A stretch of 64,000 nt of DNA from positions 1-64,000 of the forward strand of contig DAHVOH010000008.1 in NCBI GenBank assembly GCA_027318915.1, read 5' to 3'. Below are positions 27,425 to 34,793 of this stretch, one piece after another. Within the stretch, counting starts at the first letter, position 1, and every line of letters starts with the position of its first letter. The stretch comes from Clostridiales bacterium. Lineage in GTDB: Bacteria; Bacillota_E; Sulfobacillia; Sulfobacillales; JAIMBI01. The notes beneath the pieces were generated by a model, which made no database searches, was not told the DNA's origin, and saw only the letters and a program-made list of their open reading frames with translations. Made by a program: the position numbers and the translations under genes.

Positions 27425-28309
27425 ATGGCTGTGGACGGACAGAGTCGCATCGTGCCGGTGGATGGGCGCTATCATGTGTGGACTCGGCGGGTGGGCCGCG
27501 GGCCTGTGCAGATGCTGACCTTGCATGGCGGTCCCGGCGCCAATCATGAATATTTGGAGGTCATGGAGCGCCATTTGCCGGCGGCGGGTGTGGAGTTTTA
27601 CTACTATGACCAGCTGGGCTCCTATTTTTCCGACCAGCCCGATGACCCGGCGCTCTGGACTGTCGAACGGTTTCGCGAGGAAGTGGAGCAGGTGCGCCGG
27701 GCGCTCGGCTTAGAGCACTTTGTGCTGTATGGCCAGTCATGGGGCGGCATGCTGGCCATCGAGTATGCGCTGCGCTATCAAGAGCACCTAGTCGGGTTGG
27801 TCGTCTCCAACATGACGGCCAGTGTCGCCTCGTACGTGCGTCACATCCGCGAACTGCGCGCGGCGCTGCCGGTTGCCGTGCAGGACGAGATGGCGGAGTA
27901 CGAGCGGACCGCCGACTACTTTCATCCCCGCTACCAGCAGCTGCTCGTCGACCAGTTGTACAACCGCCACCTCTGCCGACTCAATCCGTGGCCCGAGACG
28001 GTCACCAGGAGTCTTGACCGGCTTGCCCTGCCCGTATACATGACCATGCAGGGACCCAACGAATTTGTGGTGACGGGCAACTTCGCCAACTGGGATCGGT
28101 GGGACCGGCTCGGCGAGATCCATGTTCCCGCGCTGCTGCTGGTGGGGCGCCATGACACCATGCGTCCCGCGGACATTGAGGAAATGGGCCGGCGCATGCC
28201 GCGCGCCACCGTCCGTGTCTGTGAGGACGGAAGTCATCTGGCGATGTGGGACGATGAGGCCCGGTACTTTCAATATCTCCTGGAATTTCTGGCGACGGGG
28301 CTGGCTTAA
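27425..28309 (+). CDS. Proline-iminopeptidase-like alpha/beta hydrolase (S33)
   Basis: A 294-residue alpha/beta hydrolase of the prolyl aminopeptidase group. The oxyanion motif HGGPGANHEY, nucleophile elbow GQSWGGMLAIEY (Ser), acid GRHDTMRP (Asp) and base DGSHLAMWDD (His) form a complete triad in order. ATG 27425 is preceded by a GGGGGGG ribosome binding stretch; ATG 27401 is an alternative eight codons earlier. It has no signal peptide and should act in the cytoplasm, releasing N-terminal proline or similar residues from small peptides. It lies downstream of two other peptidase-like genes. Confidence 0.9.
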   Translation: MAVDGQSRIVPVDGRYHVWTRRVGRGPVQMLTLHGGPGANHEYLEVMERHLPAAGVEFYYYDQLGSYFSDQPDDPALWTVERFREEVEQVRRALGLEHFVLYGQSWGGMLAIEYALRYQEHLVGLVVSNMTASVASYVRHIRELRAALPVAVQDEMAEYERTADYFHPRYQQLLVDQLYNRHLCRLNPWPETVTRSLDRLALPVYMTMQGPNEFVVTGNFANWDRWDRLGEIHVPALLLVGRHDTMRPADIEEMGRRMPRATVRVCEDGSHLAMWDDEARYFQYLLEFLATGLA

Positions 28310-28343
28310 GGGCGCAATCGGCGTGCGCGGCGTGGAGATGGGT

Positions 28344-28760
28344 TCATGGACGCGAGGTGGGGCCCGGCAGGGCGGCGGGCCCCGCGGGATTCGGCGCGGA
28401 ATCGGCCCGGCGAAACACTGTGCCTCGAAACAGCGCCACCAAGCGTTCGCCGGCGGTGATGCGGACACTGTACACCGCCACGCTGCGGCGGAGGGCTTCC
28501 TCCTGGCACCGGGCCACGAGGGTCTCATCGGCGCGCGCCGCGCTGACAAACGTCATGGACGTGTCCAGCGCCACGGCCGGCACGCCATGGCGGTTGCTGG
28601 CGTACGCGAAGACGGCGTCCGCGAGCGAGAACAGCACGCCGCCGTGAGCTGTGCCGTGCTGATTCAGATGCTCGGGACGGACGACGAGCGATGCCGTGAC
28701 TCCATCGCCCTCCGGGGCGGACCAATGAATTCCCAGACTGTCGGCAAACGGATCCGTGAG
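28344..28760 (-). CDS. PaaI-type hotdog thioesterase, start codon unresolved
   Basis: The frame encodes a PaaI-like hotdog thioesterase: LTDPFADSLGIHW, PEHLNQHGTAHGG, VLFSLADAVFAYASN and ALDTSMTFVSAA are typical, with the Asn/His and Gly-Gly catalytic region intact. Yet upstream of the conserved N-terminus there is no in-frame ATG, GTG or TTG. The first is GTG 28637, inside the catalytic region. A good GAGGAG sequence sits just before codon CTC 28760, where a start would be expected, and an out-of-frame ATG overlaps it. I give 28760 as the likely beginning; a mutated start, a rare start codon or a base error are all possible. Confidence 0.6.
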   Translation of the reverse strand, partial: LTDPFADSLGIHWSAPEGDGVTASLVVRPEHLNQHGTAHGGVLFSLADAVFAYASNRHGVPAVALDTSMTFVSAARADETLVARCQEEALRRSVAVYSVRITAGERLVALFRGTVFRRADSAPNPAGPAALPGPTSRP

Positions 28761-28998
28761 CCCATCTCCTCTGCCTGTCGCTGAGTGCGGGCAAGGACCG
28801 GCGGCAGACCGGCCGCCCTCTTGGAGTGTAGCGGAGAGGGATGCCTCTGTGCACGCCTCGGGAGGACCGGGGGTCCCCGATCCGCCGTGCGATCTCCACG
28901 GTTGAACGAGAAAAAGTCCGAATGACGGCGATCGGGTTCGATATCGGCAATGGCCTCATGATTTCCGCTCGTCATCGCCTGAAAGCGACTTTCACCCC

Positions 28999-29027
28999 TT
29001 GACAGCGGGAGGGATAACACCTTAGAG
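28999..29027 (+). promoter_or_regulatory. Candidate sigma-A promoter of the M-box transcript
   Basis: TTGACA at 28999-29004 is followed after 17 bases by TTAGAG (29022-29027), a weak -10. The start of transcription would fall just ahead of the M-box aptamer, which fits a riboswitch-controlled leader. Confidence 0.5.
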
Positions 29028-29049
29028 TGAGCTTGGAAACAGACATAAA

Positions 29050-29206
29050 TCCTCGTTAGGCGAGGCGTCTATGCCAATACAAGCCGCTGCACCGACGCGT
29101 CCAAAGACGTCAAGGTGTAGGACAGGGGTGGCCGGATTAAGGCTTCCTCCGAAGCGGCTGAATCCTTGGGGATTCTCACGTGGTATGGTGCCAAAGCTCC
29201 ACCAGG
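29050..29206 (+). ncRNA. M-box (ykoK) magnesium riboswitch aptamer
   Basis: The leader of the Nramp-related gene matches the M-box consensus in order: CGTTAGGCGAGGC, ATGCCAATAC, CCGCTGC, then GTCCAAAGACGTCAAGG, a variable hairpin arm, and the 3' core GGTATGGTGCCAAAGCTCC closed by CCT/AGG pairing. M-box RNAs bind several Mg2+ ions and normally stop expression of Mg2+ transporters when Mg2+ is plentiful. A terminator-like hairpin follows directly at 29232. Confidence 0.88.
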
Positions 29207-29231
29207 AGGAACAGCTCCCAGCGAGCGTTTT

Positions 29232-29256
29232 CCTCCTGCGACGGCGGGAGGATTTT
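29232..29256 (+). terminator. Terminator hairpin of the M-box expression platform
   Basis: CCTCCTGC (29232-29239) pairs with GCGGGAGG (29244-29251, one G-T pair) across a GACG loop and is followed by ATTTT. Position just after the aptamer suggests that Mg2+ binding favours this terminator. It is the only hairpin in the window I noted with a T-run. Confidence 0.65.
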
Positions 29257-29353
29257 GGTGTGGGGAGGGGGACGACGGGTGAGTACGGATCCTGGAGGCG
29301 ATAGCCGACCGGGCAGTCGCCCGGAGTGGAGCCGATGGAAGACTATAACCTCT

Positions 29354-29391
29354 CCCGAGGGCTGTCCGGCCGGCGCGTGACCGCCCTCGGG
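29354..29391 (+). promoter_or_regulatory. Second leader hairpin before the transporter start
   Basis: CCCGAGGGC (29354-29362) and GCCCTCGGG (29383-29391) form a perfect 9-bp stem with a 20-base loop, ending about ten bases before the GAGGAGGGAG ribosome binding site. It could tune translation or be a second transcriptional check; this is inference. Confidence 0.4.
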
Positions 29392-29410
29392 TGACCGAGG
29401 AGGGAGCGCC

Positions 29411-30754
29411 ATGAGCAAGACGGTGGCTGCCACCACGCCCGTGGTGGACGAAGAGGCCCGCATCCGCAGGGAAGATCAAGCCCGCCGCGCGTCCCTGCGT
29501 CAGTCCCGCAGCTGGTTCCGGCGCGCGCTGTTGTTGTTGGCCGTGGTCGGGCCGGGCATCTTGGTCATGATCGCCGACAACGATGCCGGTGGCGTCATCA
29601 CCTACGCTCAGACCGGGGCCACGTACGGCATCGGGTTTTTTGTTCCGGCATTGATTTTGGGGGGCGGCATTGCCTACGTCGTCCAGGAGATGACCGTCCG
29701 GTTGGGTGCCGTCACCCACCGTGGCCATGCCGAGATGATCTGGGGCCGGTACGGACCGTTCTGGGGTTGGTTCTCCCTGGTGGACCTGGTGATTGCCAAT
29801 CTGCTCACACTCATCACCGAGTTCATCGGCATCACGGTGGGCATGTCGGTTTTCGGCGTGGCGCCCTGGGCCAGTGCCTTGGTCGGTTTGGGCGTGGACG
29901 CCGGCATTCTCCTCGTGCTCCGGTATCGTCCGTGGGAACGGGTGTCGCTCTGGATTGCCGCTGGCAACCTGGTTTTTGTGCCGCTGGCCTTGATGGCCCG
30001 GCCGCATTGGGGGGTTGTCGCCGGAGCGTTCCGTCACTGGACGGTGCCGGGCGGCTTCACCGCAGCCTTCCTGTTTGTGGTCCTGGCCAACTTCGGCACG
30101 ACGATCGCGCCCTGGATGCTGTTTTTCCAGCAGTCGGCGGTCGTGGACAAAGGCTTGACCGTCGATGAGGTCCGGCAGGGCCAGTTCGATACGGCGCTGG
30201 GCACACTGGCCATGGTGCTGGTGGCGGTGGCGATTGTGATTCTGACTGGGACCATGGTGTTTGGACGACCCGGTGCCTCCAACTACGACATCCAGCAGCT
30301 GATTCAGGTGCTGGGCGCCCGTCTGGGCCGCACGGGCCAGGACTTGTTCGCGCTGGGATTGGTGGAAGCGGGCACGATTGCCGCCATTGCGCTCACGGCC
30401 AGCACCTCCTGGGCCATGGGCGAAGCGTTTGGTTGGCCAAAGAGTATCAATGCCCCGGTGCGGCAGGCCTGGCGATTTTACCTGCCCGGCCTGCTGAGCG
30501 CGATGGTGGCGGCGGCGGTGGTGCTCATTCCCCGGGCGCCGCTGGGGTTCTTGAACCTCACGGTGCAAGTGCTGGCGTCGATCTTCATGCCGGCGGCGCT
30601 GCTGTTCCTGCTGCTGCTGCTCAACGACGCCGAGATCATGGGCCCGCATGTGAATCGCGGGTGGCAGAATCTGATGGCGTTCGCCATCATTGGTCTTTTG
30701 GTGGTCCTCAACGGCTTGTACGGGGTGTCGGTGGTGATGCCGAAATGGCTGTGA
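29411..30754 (+). CDS. Nramp-related transporter under M-box control, likely Mg2+ importer (NrmT-like)
   Basis: A 447-residue protein with about eleven membrane segments and the Nramp fold. Canonical Mn/Fe Nramp proteins carry DPGN in segment 1 and MPH in segment 6. Here segment 1 reads ADNDAGG (residues 55-61) and segment 6 reads WMLFFQQSAV (about 233-242), so both metal-site motifs are changed. The Nramp-related magnesium transporter group (NrmT) shows such changes and is often M-box controlled, and an M-box lies directly upstream here. ATG 29411 follows GAGGAGGGAG. Mg2+ uptake is therefore the favoured role; Mn2+ is less likely. Confidence 0.88.
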   Translation: MSKTVAATTPVVDEEARIRREDQARRASLRQSRSWFRRALLLLAVVGPGILVMIADNDAGGVITYAQTGATYGIGFFVPALILGGGIAYVVQEMTVRLGAVTHRGHAEMIWGRYGPFWGWFSLVDLVIANLLTLITEFIGITVGMSVFGVAPWASALVGLGVDAGILLVLRYRPWERVSLWIAAGNLVFVPLALMARPHWGVVAGAFRHWTVPGGFTAAFLFVVLANFGTTIAPWMLFFQQSAVVDKGLTVDEVRQGQFDTALGTLAMVLVAVAIVILTGTMVFGRPGASNYDIQQLIQVLGARLGRTGQDLFALGLVEAGTIAAIALTASTSWAMGEAFGWPKSINAPVRQAWRFYLPGLLSAMVAAAVVLIPRAPLGFLNLTVQVLASIFMPAALLFLLLLLNDAEIMGPHVNRGWQNLMAFAIIGLLVVLNGLYGVSVVMPKWL

Positions 30755-30846
30755 GACCTTCGCGCCGACGGCGGGCCAGTGGCGGAGCGTCTCTGCGGGC
30801 TCTCGGGGGCCGGTCGCCCGCAGACGGGACAGAGGAGGTGAAGGAG

Positions 30847-31032
30847 ATGTCGGGCCAGGATCGTCTGTCGCGTGTGCGCCCGCCGGCTCCGGACACCGGT
30901 CCCGAGGCTCCGGTGGAACTTCGCCGGATTCAGCCCCGGGGTGTCATTCGCGTGGTCTTTTGGGGACTGCGCTTGTACATTCTGGTGATGGTGATTTTGG
31001 TCATCATCGGATTTGCCCGCGGGTTGCACTGA
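30847..31032 (+). CDS. Small single-span membrane protein downstream of Nramp-related gene
   Basis: A 61-residue ORF with ATG 30847 preceded by GAGGAGGTGAAGGAG, a strong ribosome binding region. The first 35 residues are polar and proline-rich (VRPPAPDTGPEAPVELRRI); residues about 38-57 form one hydrophobic helix (LRLYILVMVILVIIGFA). No homologue is recognised. It starts 92 bases after the transporter stop with no terminator between, so it should be part of the same M-box-controlled transcript. It could be an accessory or regulatory peptide of the transporter, by analogy with other small transporter-binding proteins (inference). Confidence 0.65.
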   Translation: MSGQDRLSRVRPPAPDTGPEAPVELRRIQPRGVIRVVFWGLRLYILVMVILVIIGFARGLH

Positions 31033-31163
31033 CCCTCGGTCCCGCGCATGCCCCGGCAGGGGTGAAGCCGGGAGGGGGACCAGGGAGGGAGTCCGCAACC
31101 GAGAGACCCCGCACCGTTTGCGCTCTCATGAGGTTAGAGGGCGGGAGGATCCGCATCCACAGC

Positions 31164-31196
31164 CGAGGCACCGGGCACAAGAGGCCCGGTGCCTCG
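31164..31196 (+). terminator. Perfect 13-bp hairpin, U-less terminator candidate
   Basis: CGAGGCACCGGGC (31164-31176) pairs perfectly with GCCCGGTGCCTCG (31184-31196) across a seven-base loop. It lies about 130 bases after the small membrane protein gene and could end the Nramp transcript. No T-run follows. Confidence 0.55.
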
Positions 31197-31570
31197 CGGC
31201 GCTGTCGCGCTCGATGACCCCACAATGTCTCGGGGCGATTCCCGGAAACTCGCCCCCACCTCAGGGGGGCAACGTTCCGATGCGCGAGCGTGTGCCGACA
31301 CCCTTCCGTGGGCGCTGACGGTGACCGCGTCCCAGCCTTCCGATGCAGGAGCCCAAGTGGGCCGGCTAAGATGGGGGCTATGACCGACGACCACCGTGTC
31401 TTATTGTTACGAGTGTGGCCCGTCGGGCGTTTTGTACAATGCCGTGAAACGATCCGCTGTTTGGGATCCGCAAGAGGCGGCGTTTGATCAGCGCACAGTG
31501 GACACCAACGGTAACGGCCATACCCTGTTGCTGATCAACGAGCATGCGGTGGCCAATGTCGTCCGGGACC

Positions 31571-31610
31571 GGAAGGCCAATGAAGGCCAATGAAGGCCAA
31601 TGAAGGCCCA
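31571..31610 (+). repeat. Tandem 10-bp repeat, four copies
   Basis: The unit TGAAGGCCAA occurs four times head to tail: the first copy begins with G instead of T and the last ends CCCA. The length is not a multiple of three, so changes in copy number would shift any reading frame across it. Confidence 0.9.
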
Positions 31611-31861
31611 TGGACGGGAAAATGCACACGGTGGACGACCAGACATGACACCGTTCAGACGCTGATGCCGATGTCCCGGCATTTGTACGACGGCACCCGG
31701 GATAACGGGTCCACCCGCTCGGAGGCCTACAACAACTCGCCCTGCGGAGCAGGTCGTGGGCCCGGCCGCACCCATGCGTGCACCAGATGGGACACGCGGT
31801 ACTCGCCACACGATCCGTAACGGTCCCCGCTCGGCAGCCCGGAGGAGGGGGGTGTCTTGGG

Positions 31862-32371
31862 ATGAGACGATGGCGGCGATGGATGACGGTCAGCGTCGGT
31901 GCGGTTGTGGTCGTGACAGCAGCGACCGTAGGGATGGTGGTGCAGGCGACAAGCACATGGAATGGGCTTCCCATCGTGCATGACGTGCCGAGTGCGCTGC
32001 CCACGAGCGAGTATCTCGATGCCGGTGACATCCAGCTTGTTCTACAACCCATGCCGGGCGCGACTTCCGTCAGTGCGGCTCAGGCGCTGAGCACGGCCGA
32101 GCAGGGCGTCAACGTCAGTCAGTTCGATGGCGCCGCTCCCACCACGCTGTTGGCCAAGGTGACCATCGAGGAAACGCTGCCACCCCCCGGCTCATCCTCC
32201 GGCACGTGGGACCCGATTGAACGAGTGCCGATGTGGCTGATCACGTTTACGGCGCCTGCCGCCTTCCAGGCTTGTTCCATACCCTCCCCAGATTGTCAAT
32301 GGGTCACTCACTTCACGCAGTTAGTCAACGCCACTACGGGACAGCCGAGCGAAGGCTTTTTTACGCCGTAG
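31862..32371 (+). CDS. Secreted or membrane-anchored hypothetical protein
   Basis: A 169-residue protein not recognised as a known family. ATG 31862 follows GGAGGAGGGGGG with a somewhat long spacer. The N-terminus is basic (MRRWRRWMT) then hydrophobic (VSVGAVVVVTAATVGMVVQA, about residues 10-30), a signal peptide or anchor. The rest is rich in Ser, Thr and Pro, has two cysteines (CSIPSPDC) that could form a small disulfide loop, and looks exported. It stands alone between two long noncoding stretches. Composition is less arginine-rich than shadow frames nearby, which supports a real gene. Confidence 0.65.
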   Translation: MRRWRRWMTVSVGAVVVVTAATVGMVVQATSTWNGLPIVHDVPSALPTSEYLDAGDIQLVLQPMPGATSVSAAQALSTAEQGVNVSQFDGAAPTTLLAKVTIEETLPPPGSSSGTWDPIERVPMWLITFTAPAAFQACSIPSPDCQWVTHFTQLVNATTGQPSEGFFTP

Positions 32372-33549
32372 GGATCCCAGCCACCCGACGATGGATGGGG
32401 GTGGATCATGGGGACGGTCAACCGCGTGGGTGGCAGCCCGAGACGCCGTGTGCCGCGTTCTCCGGTGGGTCGCACCGTTCTCCCCGCAGCCACGCCGGGC
32501 CCGGCGTGTCTTCCGGATCAAGGAGGTGGCGGCCGCCCTCGCGGAGCTCAGGGCCGGCGGGATGACGCGCATCGACGCCGGGGGTATCTCGTTGGCGTTG
32601 TGCCAGCCCCCAGCCACGCCGTTCAGGGTGCCGTCGACGCGGCGGTGCTCGGGTATTTCGGAGACGATGCCTGTAGGACGGCGATGGCGGTGCCGCGTTC
32701 TTTGGCGTGCGGCACGCGGTCGGGCCTCGCCGCGGGCGTCATCGTGGTAGGGGCACGGGATCGCCGAGCCAACCCATCTCCGTTGCGATCCCGACGCGGC
32801 CCGCTGGGCAGGGACCGGGACTCGTGGGGTCGGCGCGCGACGGTGACGGAGTCCCCGTCCCGGACGCGGTGCACGGTCGCTCATCACGGTGCCTGAGGGG
32901 ATGGCGCCGTCTCGCGGCGGGCAGGAGAGTTCTGTTTTGCGGACCGGCTGTCCGCGGGACCGTTTCCGCTCCGAGACGAGAGCGTCAGGGGGCATGCGCC
33001 ACCCGGGGCCAGGGAAGCGCCCGCCAGGGGTGGCGAGATCGGGCGGATCGAGGCTGTCGGGGCGCCATCCGGGCAAGCGGATGAGGGGCGGGGGAGCGGG
33101 CAACGTGATGGCCGGGACCGGAGACGCCGGCGGTTTGCGCAGGGCGACGGTCCTTCCAGGGAGACTAGGGCCACCCTCCAAGCCCGTCCGCGGCCCGAGC
33201 GCTAAGGACTTTTTCGCGCACCGGCCGGTCTGGGGAGCCGTCGCCCCATACCGCCTCAGCAGGGCAGCTGTCGCCGGCAGTGTCGTCGCGCAGGAAGCGG
33301 GTCCGGGCGACCTGTTGGACGGTTTGGTGGCTGGACCGCAGGCCGCGGTCACGATACGCCGGGTCCTCGGGGGTCGGCGTGAGAGGCGGAATGGTGCCGG
33401 CGACGGTCATGGGTCGCCCCTCCTGAAGGGATTTGCCGCCCACCTACCGCCATCCTTGGGTTGTCTCCCTACCATTGGGATGGTTCTGGACGTCTCCACG
33501 CTTCCGCCACATCGGCTTCAGCCCGCGCATGGACGGCGGCCGGGCGGAC
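32372..33549 (+). other. Gene-poor region before cobalamin riboswitch
   Basis: About 1.2 kb with no convincing gene. Short protein-like patches occur (for example around 32510-32640 on the plus strand, and the 81-codon minus-strand ORF at 33165-33410), suggesting decayed coding sequence. No repeats, insertion sequence ends or RNA motifs are evident before the cobalamin leader. Confidence 0.45.
33165..33410 (-). CDS. Possible small ORF or gene remnant
   Basis: An 81-codon frame whose ATG at 33410 is preceded by a near-ideal AGGAGGGG site. The first 45 residues (MTVAGTIPPLTPTPEDPAYR onward) look like a genuine protein start; the last part becomes arginine- and glycine-rich and could be past a frameshift. 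No family is recognised. It may be a truncated gene left behind after loss of its 3' part. Confidence 0.3.
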   Translation of the reverse strand: MTVAGTIPPLTPTPEDPAYRDRGLRSSHQTVQQVARTRFLRDDTAGDSCPAEAVWGDGSPDRPVREKVLSARAADGLGGWP

Positions 33550-33558
33550 TGCTACACT
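33550..33558 (+). promoter_or_regulatory. Extended -10 element of the cobalamin leader
   Basis: TGCTACACT (33550-33558) is an extended -10 (TGn-TACACT) placed a few bases before the riboswitch. No clear -35 is visible, as is common for extended -10 promoters. Confidence 0.5.
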
Positions 33559-33562
33559 CAAG

Positions 33563-33720
33563 GCACCTAATCGCCAGGTGTGTAACAGGGAATCAGGTGC
33601 GAAGCCTGAGCGGCACCCGCCACTGTAATCGGGGAGCCGGCCCGTCCACCAGCCGCAAGGCCGGGAAGGACGTGCCAGACGGCCATGATCCGAGAGCCAG
33701 GAGACCTACCCGGTGACATA
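33563..33720 (+). ncRNA. Cobalamin (B12) riboswitch
   Basis: The sequence carries the cobalamin-element landmarks in order: AACAGGGAATCAGGTG, CGAAGCCTGAGCGG, CACCCGCCACTGTAAT (the B12-box core GCCACTG), a GCCGGCC/GGCCGGG arm, GACGTGCCAGACGG, and the closing GAGAGCCAGGAGACCTACC. A CTGGCC/GGCCAG hairpin (about 33745-33763) and the AGGGAGAGG ribosome binding site follow, which may form the expression platform. It should turn off the downstream substrate-binding lipoprotein gene when adenosylcobalamin is abundant. Confidence 0.92.
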
Positions 33721-33802
33721 GGCGAGCCCTGCGGGTTGATGGGGCTGGCCTGTTTGGGCCAGAACTCCTCTGCCAGCAGCAATGTGAGGGAGAGGATTTT
33801 TT

Positions 33803-34756
33803 ATGCAACGAACCCGATTGGAGCGGCTCCGCCGGCACCTGGGCTTCCTGCTGGGGGTCGTCCTGGTCGGCCTCCTGGCGGCGGGCTGCGGCAACGCCAC
33901 GGCCGCATCGCCCAGCGGTCCGATCCGCATCGTCGACGACTTGGGCCAGACCATCACGCTGTCGCACCCGGCCGATAGGCTCGTGGTGCTGGAGCCGTCC
34001 AATTTCGAGATTGTGGATGCCCTGGGGTTGCGCAAGGACATCGTCGGGATTGACAGCTCTATTCCGACCTATACGCCGGCGCCCTGGCGGGCGGCCACAC
34101 GCGGCCTGCCCAGCATCGGCCCCTCCTACCCCGGCATCACCGTCGAACGCATCGTCGCCGCCCGACCCCAAGTGGTCCTGGCTACCACCGGCATCAGCGG
34201 CCTCAAAGGCCTGACGGCGCTGCACATCCCGGTCGTGGTCCTGAATCCGCAGAACATTCAGGGTGTGTACCATGACATCGCGCTGGTCGGCGCCATCACC
34301 GGGCACCGAACGGCGGCCGCCGCGCTGGTGGCGCACATGCGCGCCCAAGTGCAGCATTGGGCGGCCGTGGCGCGCCGTGCCCCGACCCATCCCACGGTGT
34401 TCTACGATCTAGGGGGCTTGTTCACTGCCGGCCCGCACAATTTCGTCAACAGCCTCATTCAACTGGCCGGCGGCGTCAACATTGGGGCGCGGCTCTCTTC
34501 GCAGGCATTTCCGCAAGTCACGGCGGAGCAGGTGGTGGCGGCCAATCCCGACATCATTCTGATTGATCCGGACGCCACCACGGTGGCCAAGGAGCGGCAG
34601 ATCCCGGGATTCTTGGACACCCGGGCCGGGAAGTCCGGGCACATCGAGGCCGTTTTCAACTCGGCCTACATCAACGAACCGTCCCCCGGCCTGGTGCTGG
34701 GGCTGAAAGAACTGATCGAGTTGCTCCATCCCGGTTTAATCACAACCGGCCGCTGA
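33803..34756 (+). CDS. Substrate-binding lipoprotein under B12 riboswitch (BtuF/FhuD-like)
   Basis: A 317-residue periplasmic-binding-protein type 2 (class III, helical-backbone) lipoprotein. The signal peptide ends at lipobox LLAAGC (Cys about residue 29). Family parts are IRIVDDLGQTITL, DRLVVLEPSNFEIVDALG, the VAARPQVVLATTG segment and VVAANPDIILIDPD. Such proteins capture corrinoids or ferric siderophores for ABC importers. Riboswitch control argues for a corrinoid or cobinamide ligand. No BtuC permease or BtuD ATPase is adjacent, so it must use components encoded elsewhere. ATG 33803 follows AGGGAGAGG. Confidence 0.9.
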   Translation: MQRTRLERLRRHLGFLLGVVLVGLLAAGCGNATAASPSGPIRIVDDLGQTITLSHPADRLVVLEPSNFEIVDALGLRKDIVGIDSSIPTYTPAPWRAATRGLPSIGPSYPGITVERIVAARPQVVLATTGISGLKGLTALHIPVVVLNPQNIQGVYHDIALVGAITGHRTAAAALVAHMRAQVQHWAAVARRAPTHPTVFYDLGGLFTAGPHNFVNSLIQLAGGVNIGARLSSQAFPQVTAEQVVAANPDIILIDPDATTVAKERQIPGFLDTRAGKSGHIEAVFNSAYINEPSPGLVLGLKELIELLHPGLITTGR

Positions 34757-34769
34757 TATCGCGCACGGC

Positions 34770-34793
34770 GCCGGGGAGCTAGGGCTCCCCGGC
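34770..34793. terminator. Bidirectional hairpin between convergent binding-protein genes
   Basis: GCCGGGGAGC (34770-34779) and GCTCCCCGGC (34784-34793) form a perfect 10-bp stem with a TAGG loop. It lies 13 bases after the lipoprotein stop and overlaps the stop of the minus-strand BtuF-like gene, so it can serve both transcripts. Confidence 0.65.

Larger units (their letters stand above)
31033..31861 (+). other. Long intergenic region with hairpin and 10-mer repeat
   Basis: This 829-base gap contains the hairpin at 31164-31196 and the 10-base tandem repeat at 31571-31610. A 65-codon open frame at 31396-31593 reads protein-like in part (DTNGNGHTLLLINEHAVANV) and stops inside the repeat, but has no good ribosome binding site or family match. 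The part from 31380 to 31700 looks less GC-rich than its surroundings and may be a decayed gene. Confidence 0.45.

Noticed and set aside
31571..31610. CRISPR array
   Set aside because: The repeats are 10 bases, contiguous and without spacers, and no cas genes are present.
33563..33720. Riboswitch on the minus strand controlling cobS
   Set aside because: The cobalamin element is on the plus strand only; the region 39078-39297 before cobS shows no B12-box.
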